From: Eriocheir sinensis
Lineage: Eukaryota; Arthropoda; Malacostraca; Decapoda; Varunidae
DNA: 64,000 bases
Assembly: GCF_024679095.1 (NCBI RefSeq)
Contig: NC_066531.1
Coordinates: 9,650,962 to 9,714,961 of the forward strand
Direction of reading: 5' to 3'
The position numbers were made by a program, and so were the translations under genes. Positions 31,760-40,634 of the stretch are shown here, one piece after another. The notes beneath the pieces were generated by a model. It saw nothing but the letters and a program-made list of their open reading frames with translations. It was not told the DNA's origin and ran no database searches. Each line of letters begins with the position of its first letter. Positions within the stretch are counted from its first letter, which is position 1.

Positions 31760-31958
31760 CAAATGCTTTATACACCATATTTTTTCCTAGAATAACAAAT
31801 TGATATAGTGTAGATAATACCTAATAAAACATAAGAACAAATATATTTTTCTTTATCCCATTAGTAAATCATTTTACAATAATGAGAAAAAAAACAAGCA
31901 AAGGCTGGATAGGGTGCTGTGGCAGGTACTTCAAAAATAGTAAAGCTACCCCTGAAAA

Positions 31959-33170
31959 GTGACGTTTTTGGTGGGCTGCAATAGATGGCGCTACCTGGTC
32001 ATCCTTGCCCTTCAGAAGGCCCTCCCTGACGTGAAGATGGACATCAGGCCCAACCTGCTGGGGGAGTACGTCCTCACCCCCAAGAACCACGACAGTGCTG
32101 CCAGGAAGAGTACCCTGGCGGAGACCGGCAACCCAGTGGCCCGCCTTGTGCTGATGGATCCCAGGGACAAGCGTGCCAAGGTTGTGATGGAACGCTACCC
32201 GCTGGACCTTCCCATAGAGGCCGTGCGAGACCACCCCCACGTGGCCTCTGCAGAGCGGCTCCGTGCCGTCCGAGACAAAGCACCGACTCGCCAGGTCCTG
32301 GTGGACTACGTGGGCGTGGTCCCGGAGAGGCTGAACCTGGGGGTCTGGGGCAGGTTCCCGCTCCGGAGCTACGGGAAGGAGCCCCTGGGATGCTACCCCT
32401 GCCAGCGGTACAACCACTTTCAGGGTCGCTGCAGTCTCCCTGTCAAATGTGGTGTGTGTAGCCAGCCGCACGCCACGGAAGACTGCATTCAAAAGCTCAA
32501 GGCCAAAGCAGTCACCGCAGCCAAGTGCCCCAACTGCAACAAAACGCATCACGCCTGGAACCTGCGGTGCCCCGAGCGACTACGCCGGCTTCCTGCTGGG
32601 GGGCGGCACCCGCAGGGGGGTGACCAGCGTGGTGAAGGGCGGCAGCAGAACCAGCAAGTCCTGCTCCAGCGCGGCGAGGCACGGCGAGATCGCTTTGTCC
32701 CCGCCCCTCCGCCAACCCGCCCAGCCTGGGGGGCTCCGCCTCCGTCCGCCCAGGGATCTGTCTCCCGCACCTGGGCCGCCCAGACCTCCCAGGGCACTGC
32801 CAGCCAGGTGCAGGAACAGCAGCAACATCACCAGCAGCAGCAGCCACAGTCTGCACACCAGCAGCAGGAAGCACGCCGGCCCGGGAAGACAGCAAGGCGG
32901 AAGCAGAGACTACGACAACAACAACAACAGCCGGTAGCACAGGCTCCTGCCGCCCTGTCCGCGCCCGCAGGGCCAGCGCCGGCCCCACCCTCGTCTTCCG
33001 CCCACTCGTCGCAGCCGGTAGCACAGGCTCCTGCCGCCCTGTCCGCGCCCGCAGGGCCAGCGCCGGCCCCACCCTCGTCTTCCGCCTTCAGAGCCGACGC
33101 AGAACTCACCATCTCACCCGCCAGCTCCGTAAGCAGCAACCACGACTCCGCTGACGATGGAAGAGCGTAA
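31959..33170 (+). CDS. LINE-F ORF1 (gag-like), 5'-truncated but open
   Basis: A continuous 403-codon frame. Residues about 40-140 hold the conserved central domain (NLLGEYVLTPKNHDSA, LPIEAVRDHPHVASAERL, VDYVGVVPERLNLGVWGRF). Three knuckle-like motifs follow: CYPCQRYNHFQGRC, CGVCSQPHATEDC and CPNCNKTHHAWNLRC. The tail is Gln-rich with two copies of a Pro/Ala segment starting PVAQAPAALSAPAGPAPAPP, encoded by a direct 72-bp DNA repeat (32,931-33,002 and 33,015-33,086). ORF1 proteins of this group bind element RNA. The likely true start lies upstream, lost by truncation; the given start is only the first in-frame codon. Confidence 0.82.
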   Translation: MTFLVGCNRWRYLVILALQKALPDVKMDIRPNLLGEYVLTPKNHDSAARKSTLAETGNPVARLVLMDPRDKRAKVVMERYPLDLPIEAVRDHPHVASAERLRAVRDKAPTRQVLVDYVGVVPERLNLGVWGRFPLRSYGKEPLGCYPCQRYNHFQGRCSLPVKCGVCSQPHATEDCIQKLKAKAVTAAKCPNCNKTHHAWNLRCPERLRRLPAGGRHPQGGDQRGEGRQQNQQVLLQRGEARRDRFVPAPPPTRPAWGAPPPSAQGSVSRTWAAQTSQGTASQVQEQQQHHQQQQPQSAHQQQEARRPGKTARRKQRLRQQQQQPVAQAPAALSAPAGPAPAPPSSSAHSSQPVAQAPAALSAPAGPAPAPPSSSAFRADAELTISPASSVSSNHDSADDGRA

Positions 33171-36100
33171 CCACAGGAACTACACACAGCTCGACAGCCT
33201 CCGGGTGCTCCAGTGGAACGTGCAGGGGCTGCGCAACAAAAGGCCTGAGATTCTCCAGGCCATTGTGGAGGAGGACCTTGACTTAGTGCTACTGCAAGAA
33301 ACACTGGTGCCAGCACACTTTGAGTGGAGGCTGGCGGGCTACACTGTACACTCTCTCCCGTGCGGGGCGGTAGGAAGACGCGGCTGCGCAACAGCATTCC
33401 ACACCATAGGATCACGGACCCAGTGAGTTGCGGTGAGGGCGTAGACGTTGTTGCTGTGCAACTGCAGCTTCCACGACTCGAGGTGGCCATCTACAACATC
33501 TACAGCGGCCCGGGGAGGCAACTGGAGGCTGGTGAGGTGCTGTCACTTGCCACCCACGTCAACATACTTGTGGCCGGTGACTTCAACGCCCACCACCCGA
33601 TACTGCAGTCCGTCTCCCGCCCGAACCCCGCGGGTCGACACCTGGCAGCCGTGCTGGAGGACCTTCCTGAAGTAGTGCTCCTCAACAACGGAGAGGCCAC
33701 CCACGACGCTGGTCTCTCGTGCCCTGGCAACAGGCTCATCATGGCAGGTTCACCCCACGCTGACCAGCGAACACTAAGCTCTCTCCACCACCCTGAGAGT
33801 GGGCCTGCCGCCACTGCTTCTTCCCCAGCCCCGGTGGGACGTAAAAAAAAGCGGACTGGGTCAAGTTTCGGGACGCCCTCAGCCACTGGTGGGGCACGTA
33901 TGAGCCGACGGATGACTTGGACCATCGTGAACGAGACTTCACGGCGGCCGTCGAGAGGGCAGCGGAGGCAGCAATCCCTAGGAAGGCCCCTGGTCACCGT
34001 TACCGAAGGGATTGGTGGTTCTTCAACGAAGAGGTCCGGGAGCAGAACTACCTTATCAACATCCACCGAAAACTCTACCGGAGGCGGCCGACCCCCACCA
34101 ACCTTGAGCTGCTGCGGGAGGTGGTGCGGCACGCCCGCCGCGTTACATGGCGCGTCAAAGAGGCGAAATGGCTCGAGTGGTACGCCAGCTTCAATCAGCA
34201 CACCAGCCTGGGGGACCTTTGAGCCAAGATCAACACTGCCTCCGGAAAGAGACCGAGTAGACCTCCCGAACACCCCCAGCCACAGCAGGAAGCTGAGAGG
34301 CTGGTGGACATGTTCGTCTCGTGGGGCTCCAGCGTGCAGCTTCCAGCACAAGTGCGTCGGCTTCAGGCCGACCTCTGCCGGGGTGCGTGGCTGCCATCGC
34401 GGCGGCGCGGAGCAGATATGACATCAGCGACCAACCCTTCACTCGCCACGAGCTGGTGCAGGCCAGGAAGGGACGAGACACTGCGGCTGGCGCCGACGGC
34501 ATCACGTACTCCATGCTGGCTCAGGTCGGGCCTGCCGGAGATGAGGCAGTACTGGCCCTCATCAACCACTCCTGGCGGGAAGGCCGCCTTCCCGTCGCGT
34601 GGAAGACGGCGGACATCCAGCCCATACCCAAGCCCAGGGAGCCCACCAAGCCACGACCTATCGCTCTGATGAGCTGCACGGCCAAGACTGCGGAGAGGAT
34701 GATACTCACTCGACTGCAGTGGCGCCTGGGGCCCCTGCACCCGCACGTATTTGGCTTCACCAGAGGAGTGGGCACTTCTGACAGCATCATGGCCCTCCTG
34801 AGCCTCGTCGACAACCGTCCTGCCGTTGCTGTCTTCCTGGACCTGGAGAAGACGTTCGAGCTTGCCAGCGCTCACGCTATCCTGGCCGCGCTCGTGCGCA
34901 AGGGCATCCAGGGACGGCTCATCTCCTGGATTGAGGACTACCTCCAGCACAGGCGCGCCAGAGTCAGGTTCCAGGGGCTGCGCTCCGCCTATCGGGAGCT
35001 GGAAAACGGCACACCACATGGCGGAATCCTCAGTCCCTCCCTCTTCAACATGCTGACGGACCGGCTGGTCAGCCTGCCGTTCCGGGAGGGCACCGCTCTT
35101 CTCAGCTACGCCGACGACCTTGTATTGGTTGTCATCGGTCCCGGCAACAAGGTCGCCAGGGCCCAGCAGGCCCTCGATCTTGTCAGCGAAAAGTGCAAGG
35201 AGCTATGGCTCAAGGTATCAGCTGAGAAGTTAGGGCCATGATGTTTAAGGCCGCCCCCCCGGACGCCCAACTCTTCATCCAAGACGTCAGGCTGGCCTGG
35301 ACCCCCGCCTACCAGTACCTGGGGATGTGGCTCGATAAGGGCCTGTCCTTCATCAAGCAGGCCACATACCTGAGGGAGAGGACCCAAGCGAGGCTGAACG
35401 TTATGAGGGCCATGACAAGAACTCGTGCAGGCGCCACGTTTCCAGTCCTGCGTCTGTTCTACGTGCAGGCTGTGCGGGCAGTCATTGACTACAGTGCGCC
35501 TGTCCTCATTGCGCTGTCCCCCACACAGCAAAGGAGGATCGAAGTAGTCCAAAACAAGGCCATGAGAACCATGCTCGGGGCGCCGGGCTGGGCCAGCAGC
35601 AGTGTAATACAGAGCGAGACCCGCCTCGTGCCCCTGGCCAGCAGGGTCCAGCAGATCGTTGCCTGCCGAGTGGCCAAGGTCCTCCACCAAAAAAGGGAGT
35701 CGGTGGCACGAGCGGCGCTCTGCAGAGTCTTGCCACAGAGGCGGGACCTGTTCACCGGCAAGACCTGGCTGTTGAAGGTGGCTGAGGCTGCCAGCCCCCT
35801 ACCCCATCTCGACCACCTGCGGCGGGAGGGGCCTGACCGTCCAGCCGCCACCTACGTCGCTCCACCGCCGAGATCATCATAAGAACATAAGAACGCAGGA
35901 GTCTACAAGAGGCCGGTAGGCCTGTACAAGGCAGCTCCTTTGACCCTAAGCTCCCGTGTATCTAACCCCACCTAATATCGCTGTCCATGAATTTATCTAG
36001 TCTATTTTTGAATGTGACAATTGTATTGGCACTCACCACATGAGAGAGAGCTGCCTGCCAGCAAGGCGCGGTGCACACAGGGGGAACTCCTACAGCACGC

Positions 36101-36970
36101 GCTCATGGTGGTGGCTCAGGCCAACGCGGGGAGTTGTGCCGTCTACTGCACCGACGGCTCAGTCGACCCAGAGAGAGGCGCGACAGGCGCGGCGGTTGTC
36201 ACCGGCAGAGAGACGCTGTCGTGGAGGACGTTAGATCACTGCTCCACCTTACAAACCGAGCTGCTGGCCATTAAGCATGCCCTGGAGCACGCCCTGCAGC
36301 ACCGGGAGGGGCCTGTCGTGCTGCACACCGACTCCCGCTCCTCCCTGCAGGTCCTGCAGCAATGGCGTCCACCGGCTGACAACGTGCGGCTCGTCACCAC
36401 CATCTTGGGCCTTACCCATAGCATCGCCGCACAGGGGCGGCACGTCAAACTAAACTGGGTGCCCAGCCACGTAGGCCTGCGTGGGAACGAGGCAGCCGAT
36501 GCAGCGGCCCGTGCAGCCACCAGCATGCCAGCCATAACCAGCAATGTCCTGCCCAGCCTGCAGCAGGTTAAAGTGCAGGCCAGACGCGCTGCCGCCGGCT
36601 CCGCAGAGGACCTACACAGGCAGGCTGAGCGGCACTCGCGGCAGGGGGCCTGGTACGCCAGGGCCATCGAACACCGGCCACTTCACCCCGGCCGGGAACT
36701 GGATAGGGCGGACCAGGTGACGCTGCACCGCCTCCGGCTTGGCTACCGCACGCTCCAGGAGATGAGGAACGACTTCGCGGGCCGGCGGTGTGAGCACTGC
36801 GAAGCCGTCGCTCATCGCCCCCTGGTCCACTACCTGCTGTACTGACCCGCCACGGCCCAGCTCAGACAGCAGCCCGCCGAGGACCCGCAGGACGAGGAGG
36901 CGAGAGCCGCCCTTGTGCTCCGGCGGGCTCAGACGACACTACCGCGACTCCAGGAGGTGGTGCAGACCGC
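33157..36970 (+). pseudogene. LINE-F ORF2: endonuclease, RT, RNase H
   Basis: ATG at 33,157 overlaps the ORF1 end by 14 nt. Endonuclease: LRVLQWNVQGLRNKRPEI and LVLLQETLVP, then a frameshift near 33,420, VAIYNIYSGPGRQLE and VAGDFNAHHPILQS. Damage follows at 33,700-33,900 (the S-D-H block is not readable) and a stop at 34,220. RT is well kept (34,430-35,240): AGADGITYSMLAQVG, KPRPIALMSCTAKTAERM, VFLDLEKTFELASAHAI, GTPHGGILSPSLFNML and SYADDLVLVVIGPG, then a frameshift at about 35,238. After the CR1 insert comes RNase H (VYCTDGSVDPERGATGAAVV, LQTELLAIKHAL, LHTDSRSSLQVLQ, WVPSHVGLRGNEAADAAAR), with all four acidic positions present. The end reads CEHCEAVAHRPLVHYLLY, with a stop where the last zinc Cys should be. 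Confidence 0.87.
35877..36045 (-). mobile_element. 5'-truncated CR1 tail inside LINE-F
   Basis: On the minus strand: 'cacattcaaaaatagactag', 'ataaattcatggacagcgat', then 'gcctaccggcctcttgtag' and a terminal 'gttcttatgttcttatg' repeat. It matches the 3' end of the CR1 at 45,375-49,870, whose last bases are 'gttcttatg' repeats too. It splits RT from RNase H of LINE-F, so it arrived later. No clear target duplication. Confidence 0.85.
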
Positions 36971-37134
36971 TCCTCCTCCACGCTGACCGCACACCGCTAT
37001 ACTCCCCCCTGTAGGGAGTAGGGTGTGTGATGTGACCCAACCAGCCACCAGGGTGGCCCTGACACTCACCCCAGCGGCGGGCCGTTGCCCGCTCATCGAC
37101 ATATATGTACTCATTTGCAATATGTAAGATGTAA

Positions 37135-37260
37135 AAATAATGAAAGAAAAAGAGAGAGAGGGGGGGGGAGGGGGGAGGTATGGGGGAGAAAGAGGGCGAG
37201 GGAGAGAGTGGGGAGGGAGAAGGAGGGAGGAAAGGGATGGGAGTAGGGGCAGCCAGGGGT
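37135..37260. repeat. Purine-only tract
   Basis: About 125 bp of G and A on the plus strand (gaaagaaaaagagagagagg and variants), directly after the LINE-F 3' end. Confidence 0.9.
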
Positions 37261-37617
37261 GGAGGTAGGTGGTGGATACACGTCACAAATACGTCACGCC
37301 TCACTTGTTCGAATGTGTAAGTGGCTCACGCAGGTTTTGCCATCACAGTCAAGAGTAAACGCCATAATTAACCGCATCTGGCATCGGACAAGAGCGTCAG
37401 AAATTAGCGGAGTATGTGAAACAATCTGTGCCACAGTCCCATGCTGATCCGAGTCTTCGTTTGAAAGATATTTGCGAAAAACGGTATGTCATGGGTCTGA
37501 TATGGATAGCAGTTGTCAAGGAGCTGTTCCATGGCAGTACAGCAAAATGTAGATGCCTACCAGGATAAGTGAATTTCATGAGCCTGATGATTGTGATAAG
37601 AAGGAAATACTTACTAT
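37261..37617. other. No gene recognised
   Basis: A 55-codon plus-strand frame around 37,395-37,560 (EYVKQSVPQSHADPSLRLKD, EKRYVMGLIWIAVVKELF) is open but I recognise no family. It could be an exon of an unknown gene. Confidence 0.3.
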
Positions 37618-37769
37618 GTAAACACACACACACACACACACACACACGCAGACACACACACACACGCAGACACACATAGGCTACACACATGCACACTTAC
37701 CTACACAAACACACACACACACACACACACACACGCAGACACACATAGGCTACACACATGCACACTTAC

Positions 37770-37807
<38 letters not shown>

Positions 37808-37838
37808 ACATAGGCTACACACATGCACACTTACCTAC

Positions 37839-37869
<31 letters not shown>

Positions 37870-37898
37870 CACACAGGCTACACACATGCACACTTACC

Positions 37899-37938
<40 letters not shown>

Positions 37939-38010
37939 GACACACATAGGCTACACACATGCACACTTACCTACACACACACACGCGAACACATATGGAC
38001 ATACATACAC
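37618..38010. repeat. CA-rich minisatellite, about 62-bp unit
   Basis: Five or six units, each a (CA)n run followed by 'gcagacacacataggctac' and 'acacatgcacacttacctac'. Differences in unit length come from the CA run. Confidence 0.92.
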
Positions 38011-38115
38011 ACACACACACATATATACGTGCATACATTCACGAAGAGACAGACACAGGCAGGCGTAACAAAAATTATTGGTGAACAATGTTTTATTTCA
38101 ATAAAGTATTTTGTG

Positions 38116-38319
38116 TTACCTACCTTTGTCATTTCTTTCTCCAGGCGAAAAATTACTCCAGTCGGTGACCACAGCCTCACACACCTCGATCCGCAATTTT
38201 TCTTTAATATTTTTGTTACTGTATTCCTTCAGCTGGAGATCATAAAGAGCTGGTCTCTTCTCCACCTCTGCAATCAGTGTTTCACAGTCAAACAGCTCTT
38301 TGAAAGCCATGTCTTCCAC
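38116..38319 (-). CDS. MADF (Myb/SANT-like) first exon
   Basis: From an ATG at 38,319: MEDMAFKELFDCETLIAEVE then KRPALYDLQLKEYSNK and WSNFSPGERNDKG. The pattern L-I-x-x-V-x-x-R-P-x-L-Y-D is the start of a MADF DNA-binding domain; about 60 of its 85 residues are here. The exon ends at a canonical donor (AAAG then GTAGGTAAC on the minus strand, about 38,123), so the rest of the domain must be in a downstream exon I did not find. MADF/Myb-like proteins are the partner protein of many PIF/Harbinger transposons, and a Harbinger-type terminus lies 235 bp upstream. A host MADF gene is the alternative. Confidence 0.68.
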   Translation of the reverse strand: MEDMAFKELFDCETLIAEVEKRPALYDLQLKEYSNKNIKEKLRIEVCEAVVTDWSNFSPGERNDKGR

Positions 38320-38522
38320 CCTCTTCGCTCGCGGAAGGAATAGTTGACTGCCGCGACAGACAAGTCAAGACAGAGGGAAATCAGCGGGTGGCTGGGTGGT
38401 GGCAACCGCTGCCATTTGAAACAACGGTGTCTATCGCTGGCCACTGTGGCGTGGTCGGTGTGCATGCACCCATAGAGATGTGTGTGTTCTATTTTGACCA
38501 TTATCTTGTGGCGGCCACTGGC

Positions 38523-38554
38523 CACTAAAAAGTGGCTCGTGTGAACCCAGCCTA
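38523..38554 (-). mobile_element. Harbinger-type terminal repeat
   Basis: Read on the minus strand from 38,554: GGCTGGGTTCACACGAGCC then ACTTTTTAGTGGCC, next to TTA (TAA on the plus strand), the usual PIF/Harbinger target. Copies of 'tggccact' occur just inside (38,435 and 38,510-38,530) as subterminal repeats. The opposite end was not found, so the element is incomplete or its other end is diverged. Confidence 0.5.
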
Positions 38555-38895
38555 ATAAGACGTCCGTTGTATCGCTCACGTTCACTCCCATTTCACCTCC
38601 TCGTCCCAAATCGTCTTTTTCATTCTTTTATTTCTGGCGTTTCCTCTTCTTCCCATCTCTTCCCTCATCTCACGAAGCGGCTGTAGGTCAGATCATAATC
38701 TACTTCACTTTGTCATCGTCCTCCTCCTCCTCCTCCTCCCTCTCTTTACTCTTTTCATCTCCCCTTCCCTTCCACACAGCCTTCACATGATTCCACGAAC
38801 AAATTCAGGTTACGAACAAATGCTTTTCATGTTCACGCGTCTCTTCCTCCCCGGCCCCGCACTCACCCCGCGTCCTCCCTTCCCTTGGTGTGCAG

Positions 38896-39021
38896 GGCGC
38901 GGTGGTGGCGCACAACCAGACCTCGGGCGTGATCGTGAGCGGACAGAGCCTCGTCCTGCAGCACCTGAGGCGGGAAACGCGGGGCACGTCACGATCAATC
39001 TTGTCATCCTTTCCATTAAAC
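38896..39021 (+). CDS. Possible host exon, immunoglobulin-domain protein
   Basis: A 126-bp, phase-0 exon lies between a pyrimidine-rich acceptor (ccttggtgtgcag) and a consensus donor (AAC-GTAAGTGC). It reads GAVVAHNQTSGVIVSGQSLV then LQHLRRETRG. The motif N-x-x-x-G-V-I-x-S-x-Q-S-L-V-L-Q-x-x-x-R-x-x-x-G is the middle of an Ig domain in arthropod cell-adhesion receptors (sidekick, syg-2, hemicentin-like families), where Y-x-C normally follows directly. Here it is followed by TSRSILSSFPLN, without the Tyr and Cys. Either the 3' part is frameshifted (pseudoexon) or the true donor lies earlier. No other exon of the gene is in the window, as would be expected for a gene with TE-filled introns. Confidence 0.5.
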
Positions 39022-39351
39022 GTAAGTGCTGGTCTCGCCTGTCTGTCTGTCTTTGTGTCCGAGTCTTTCTTGTGAGTTACAGTTGGTTCTCGGTGCTTAG
39101 AAAGAGTATGTTTCCCAGCCAAGGATACACGCTATATTCTGTGGCTCGTTTGTTTTCTGGTGCCGTCCGTATATTGGGTGACTCCAAAACTGTCCCACCG
39201 CCAACGCCACTAGCAAATTCGTGCCCAAGACTCTCGTGTCGCGTAACTTCAGTTCATGTTTTCAAGCCTCTGCGTGATATGAGGCAAGACAATGTCGCGT
39301 GGTGCTACAACAGCTATACCACTAACTTTTAAAATGTAGATAATAAATACC

Positions 39352-39590
39352 TTATAATTGTGTGTTGTATTCAAAACTACACCGGTACATTATAATTGCA
39401 CTCCTTAGCTCTGCAAGCTGAACTACACATTCTAGACCTTCACTGTTCCTGTAAGTCACCTTCCATTCACAGAAACGCCTCCCTTCCTCTCTGCTCACCC
39501 ACCTGACTCGCAAACCACTGTCACCAACCATTCTCATGCAGTTCTTAATCCATTTGCTCTCATGCACACTCAACGAGGCAGCGTTGCAAT
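39352..39590 (-). pseudogene. LINE C-terminal fragment
   Basis: The minus strand reads WIKNCMRMVGDSGLRVRWVS and W-K-V-T-Y-R-N-S-E-G-L-E, matching the segment WRITNRNGEGFEW at 9,555-9,868. Same LINE family, only about 70 residues left. Confidence 0.55.
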
Positions 39591-39694
39591 CGGAGCAGAG
39601 AAAGATATTGCTGTGAATAGCGGTATAATAAACAGTATATTAGTTAGACCGAGATAATTATATCCACCCACTCTTTCCCCCTACAAACCAAATT

Positions 39695-39908
39695 TTCAAT
39701 GTAAATCATTACTGATGGAAGTCAGCGTGCGTGCTAAAACAATGAGTTTGAAAGAAAAACGTGATCACATAGTTTTTGAAAGAACGGCAGTAGGACTACA
39801 ACCTTGGTTCATTCCAGTATGTATACAGAAAGGTTGAACACATAATAAAACACATCTTACCACTGCTAGCCTCCCATAAATGCAGAGAAAGTAATATAGG
39901 AATTGCAG
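39695..39908. repeat. 215-bp dispersed repeat, copy 2
   Basis: Same sequence and orientation as 10,096-10,311 with scattered substitutions and a shorter (ta)n. Confidence 0.8.
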
Positions 39909-40119
39909 TACAATAATAGCATTACTCATGACACGCAGTCAGGCTATATCTACCTGGAAAATATATATAGTTCTTACTGTTCATTTTAATATTTACCTCC
40001 CTATATTTTTTTTTATTTAAAATGGAAATAACCAAACTGAAGAAAAAAGTAGCAACACTTGCTGCTTGATCCCATGTAGCAACACTGATGATGGGTACTG
40101 GGGGTTGGGGTTGTGTGTC

Positions 40120-40300
40120 TGGGGTGGGTTTCATCAAAGTTCCCAAGTCCTTGGAAGTGTGCTCAAGGGGTCCCAAGCGTGCGAGAAACCTTGGGCATGT
40201 TTCACGAAAGCTCCCAAGCCTTGGAACTCTGCCTATCTCGCTCGCCGCCTTGGGAGGCCGTGCGGGGTCTCCCAAGGAAGGTCCCAAGCATCAGACTGTA
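40120..40300. other. Harbinger-like leader with CCCAAG/CTTGG repeats
   Basis: The words 'cccaag' and 'ccttgg' alternate at least six times, each time near 'gtttcatcaaag' or 'gtttcacgaaag'. This reads like the terminal/subterminal region of the element whose HARBI1-like gene starts at 40,304. Confidence 0.4.
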
Positions 40301-40303
40301 AAC

Positions 40304-40600
40304 ATGGCAGCCCGTGAACATCACCGCCAGCACCGACCAAGGAATTTTCGCCCGAGAAGGGACATCTTTAACGAGTATGATGACACCGAGTTCAAGAAGA
40401 GGTACAGGGTGGATCGTGCTGGCCTGTTGTTCGTCACTGACTTGGTGCGGCACGTGATTGGCAACAGGACTGAGAGGAGCCGTGCGGTCACAGCGGAGCT
40501 AAAAGCGGCGCTGACTCTGCGATACCTCGCCACCGGGAAACTGCAGATGACTTTGGAGTTTCCCGGACCACAGTCAGCGGAATCATCACCCATACAAACA
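40304..40600 (+). pseudogene. HARBI1-like transposase, N-terminal part
   Basis: Starts MAAREHHRQHRPRNFRPRRD, then FNEYDDTEFKKRYRVDRAGL, ELKAALTLRYLATGKLQ. This is the N-terminal part of PIF/Harbinger (HARBI1-type) nucleases: F-x-x-Y-x-D-x-E-F-x-x-R-F/Y-R, then L-R-F/Y-L-A-T-G. The next conserved segment, D-D-F-G-V-S-R-T-T-V-S, is present in a shifted frame from about 40,548, so there is an indel at about 40,545. The DDE catalytic core is missing: the sequence breaks at about 40,625 where an antisense LINE begins. Confidence 0.75.
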
Positions 40601-40634
40601 ACACAAATACCCGCAAAAATATACCCCCTGGCGT

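Larger units (their letters stand above)
31945..37140 (+). mobile_element. LINE-F (R1/I/LOA-type with RNase H)
   Basis: An almost full-length LINE: ORF1 with three zinc knuckles, ORF2 with endonuclease, RT, RNase H and a C-terminal zinc motif, and a 3' UTR ending in 'gtaaaaataatgaaagaaaa'. Its 5' end is truncated inside ORF1. A CR1 tail (35,877-36,045) is inserted between RT and RNase H. Coding GC content is far above the AT-rich flanks. Same lineage as LINE-E. Confidence 0.88.

Noticed and set aside
37758..38068. Histidine/threonine-rich ORFs in the CA minisatellite
   Set aside because: Pure translation of (CA)n repeats.
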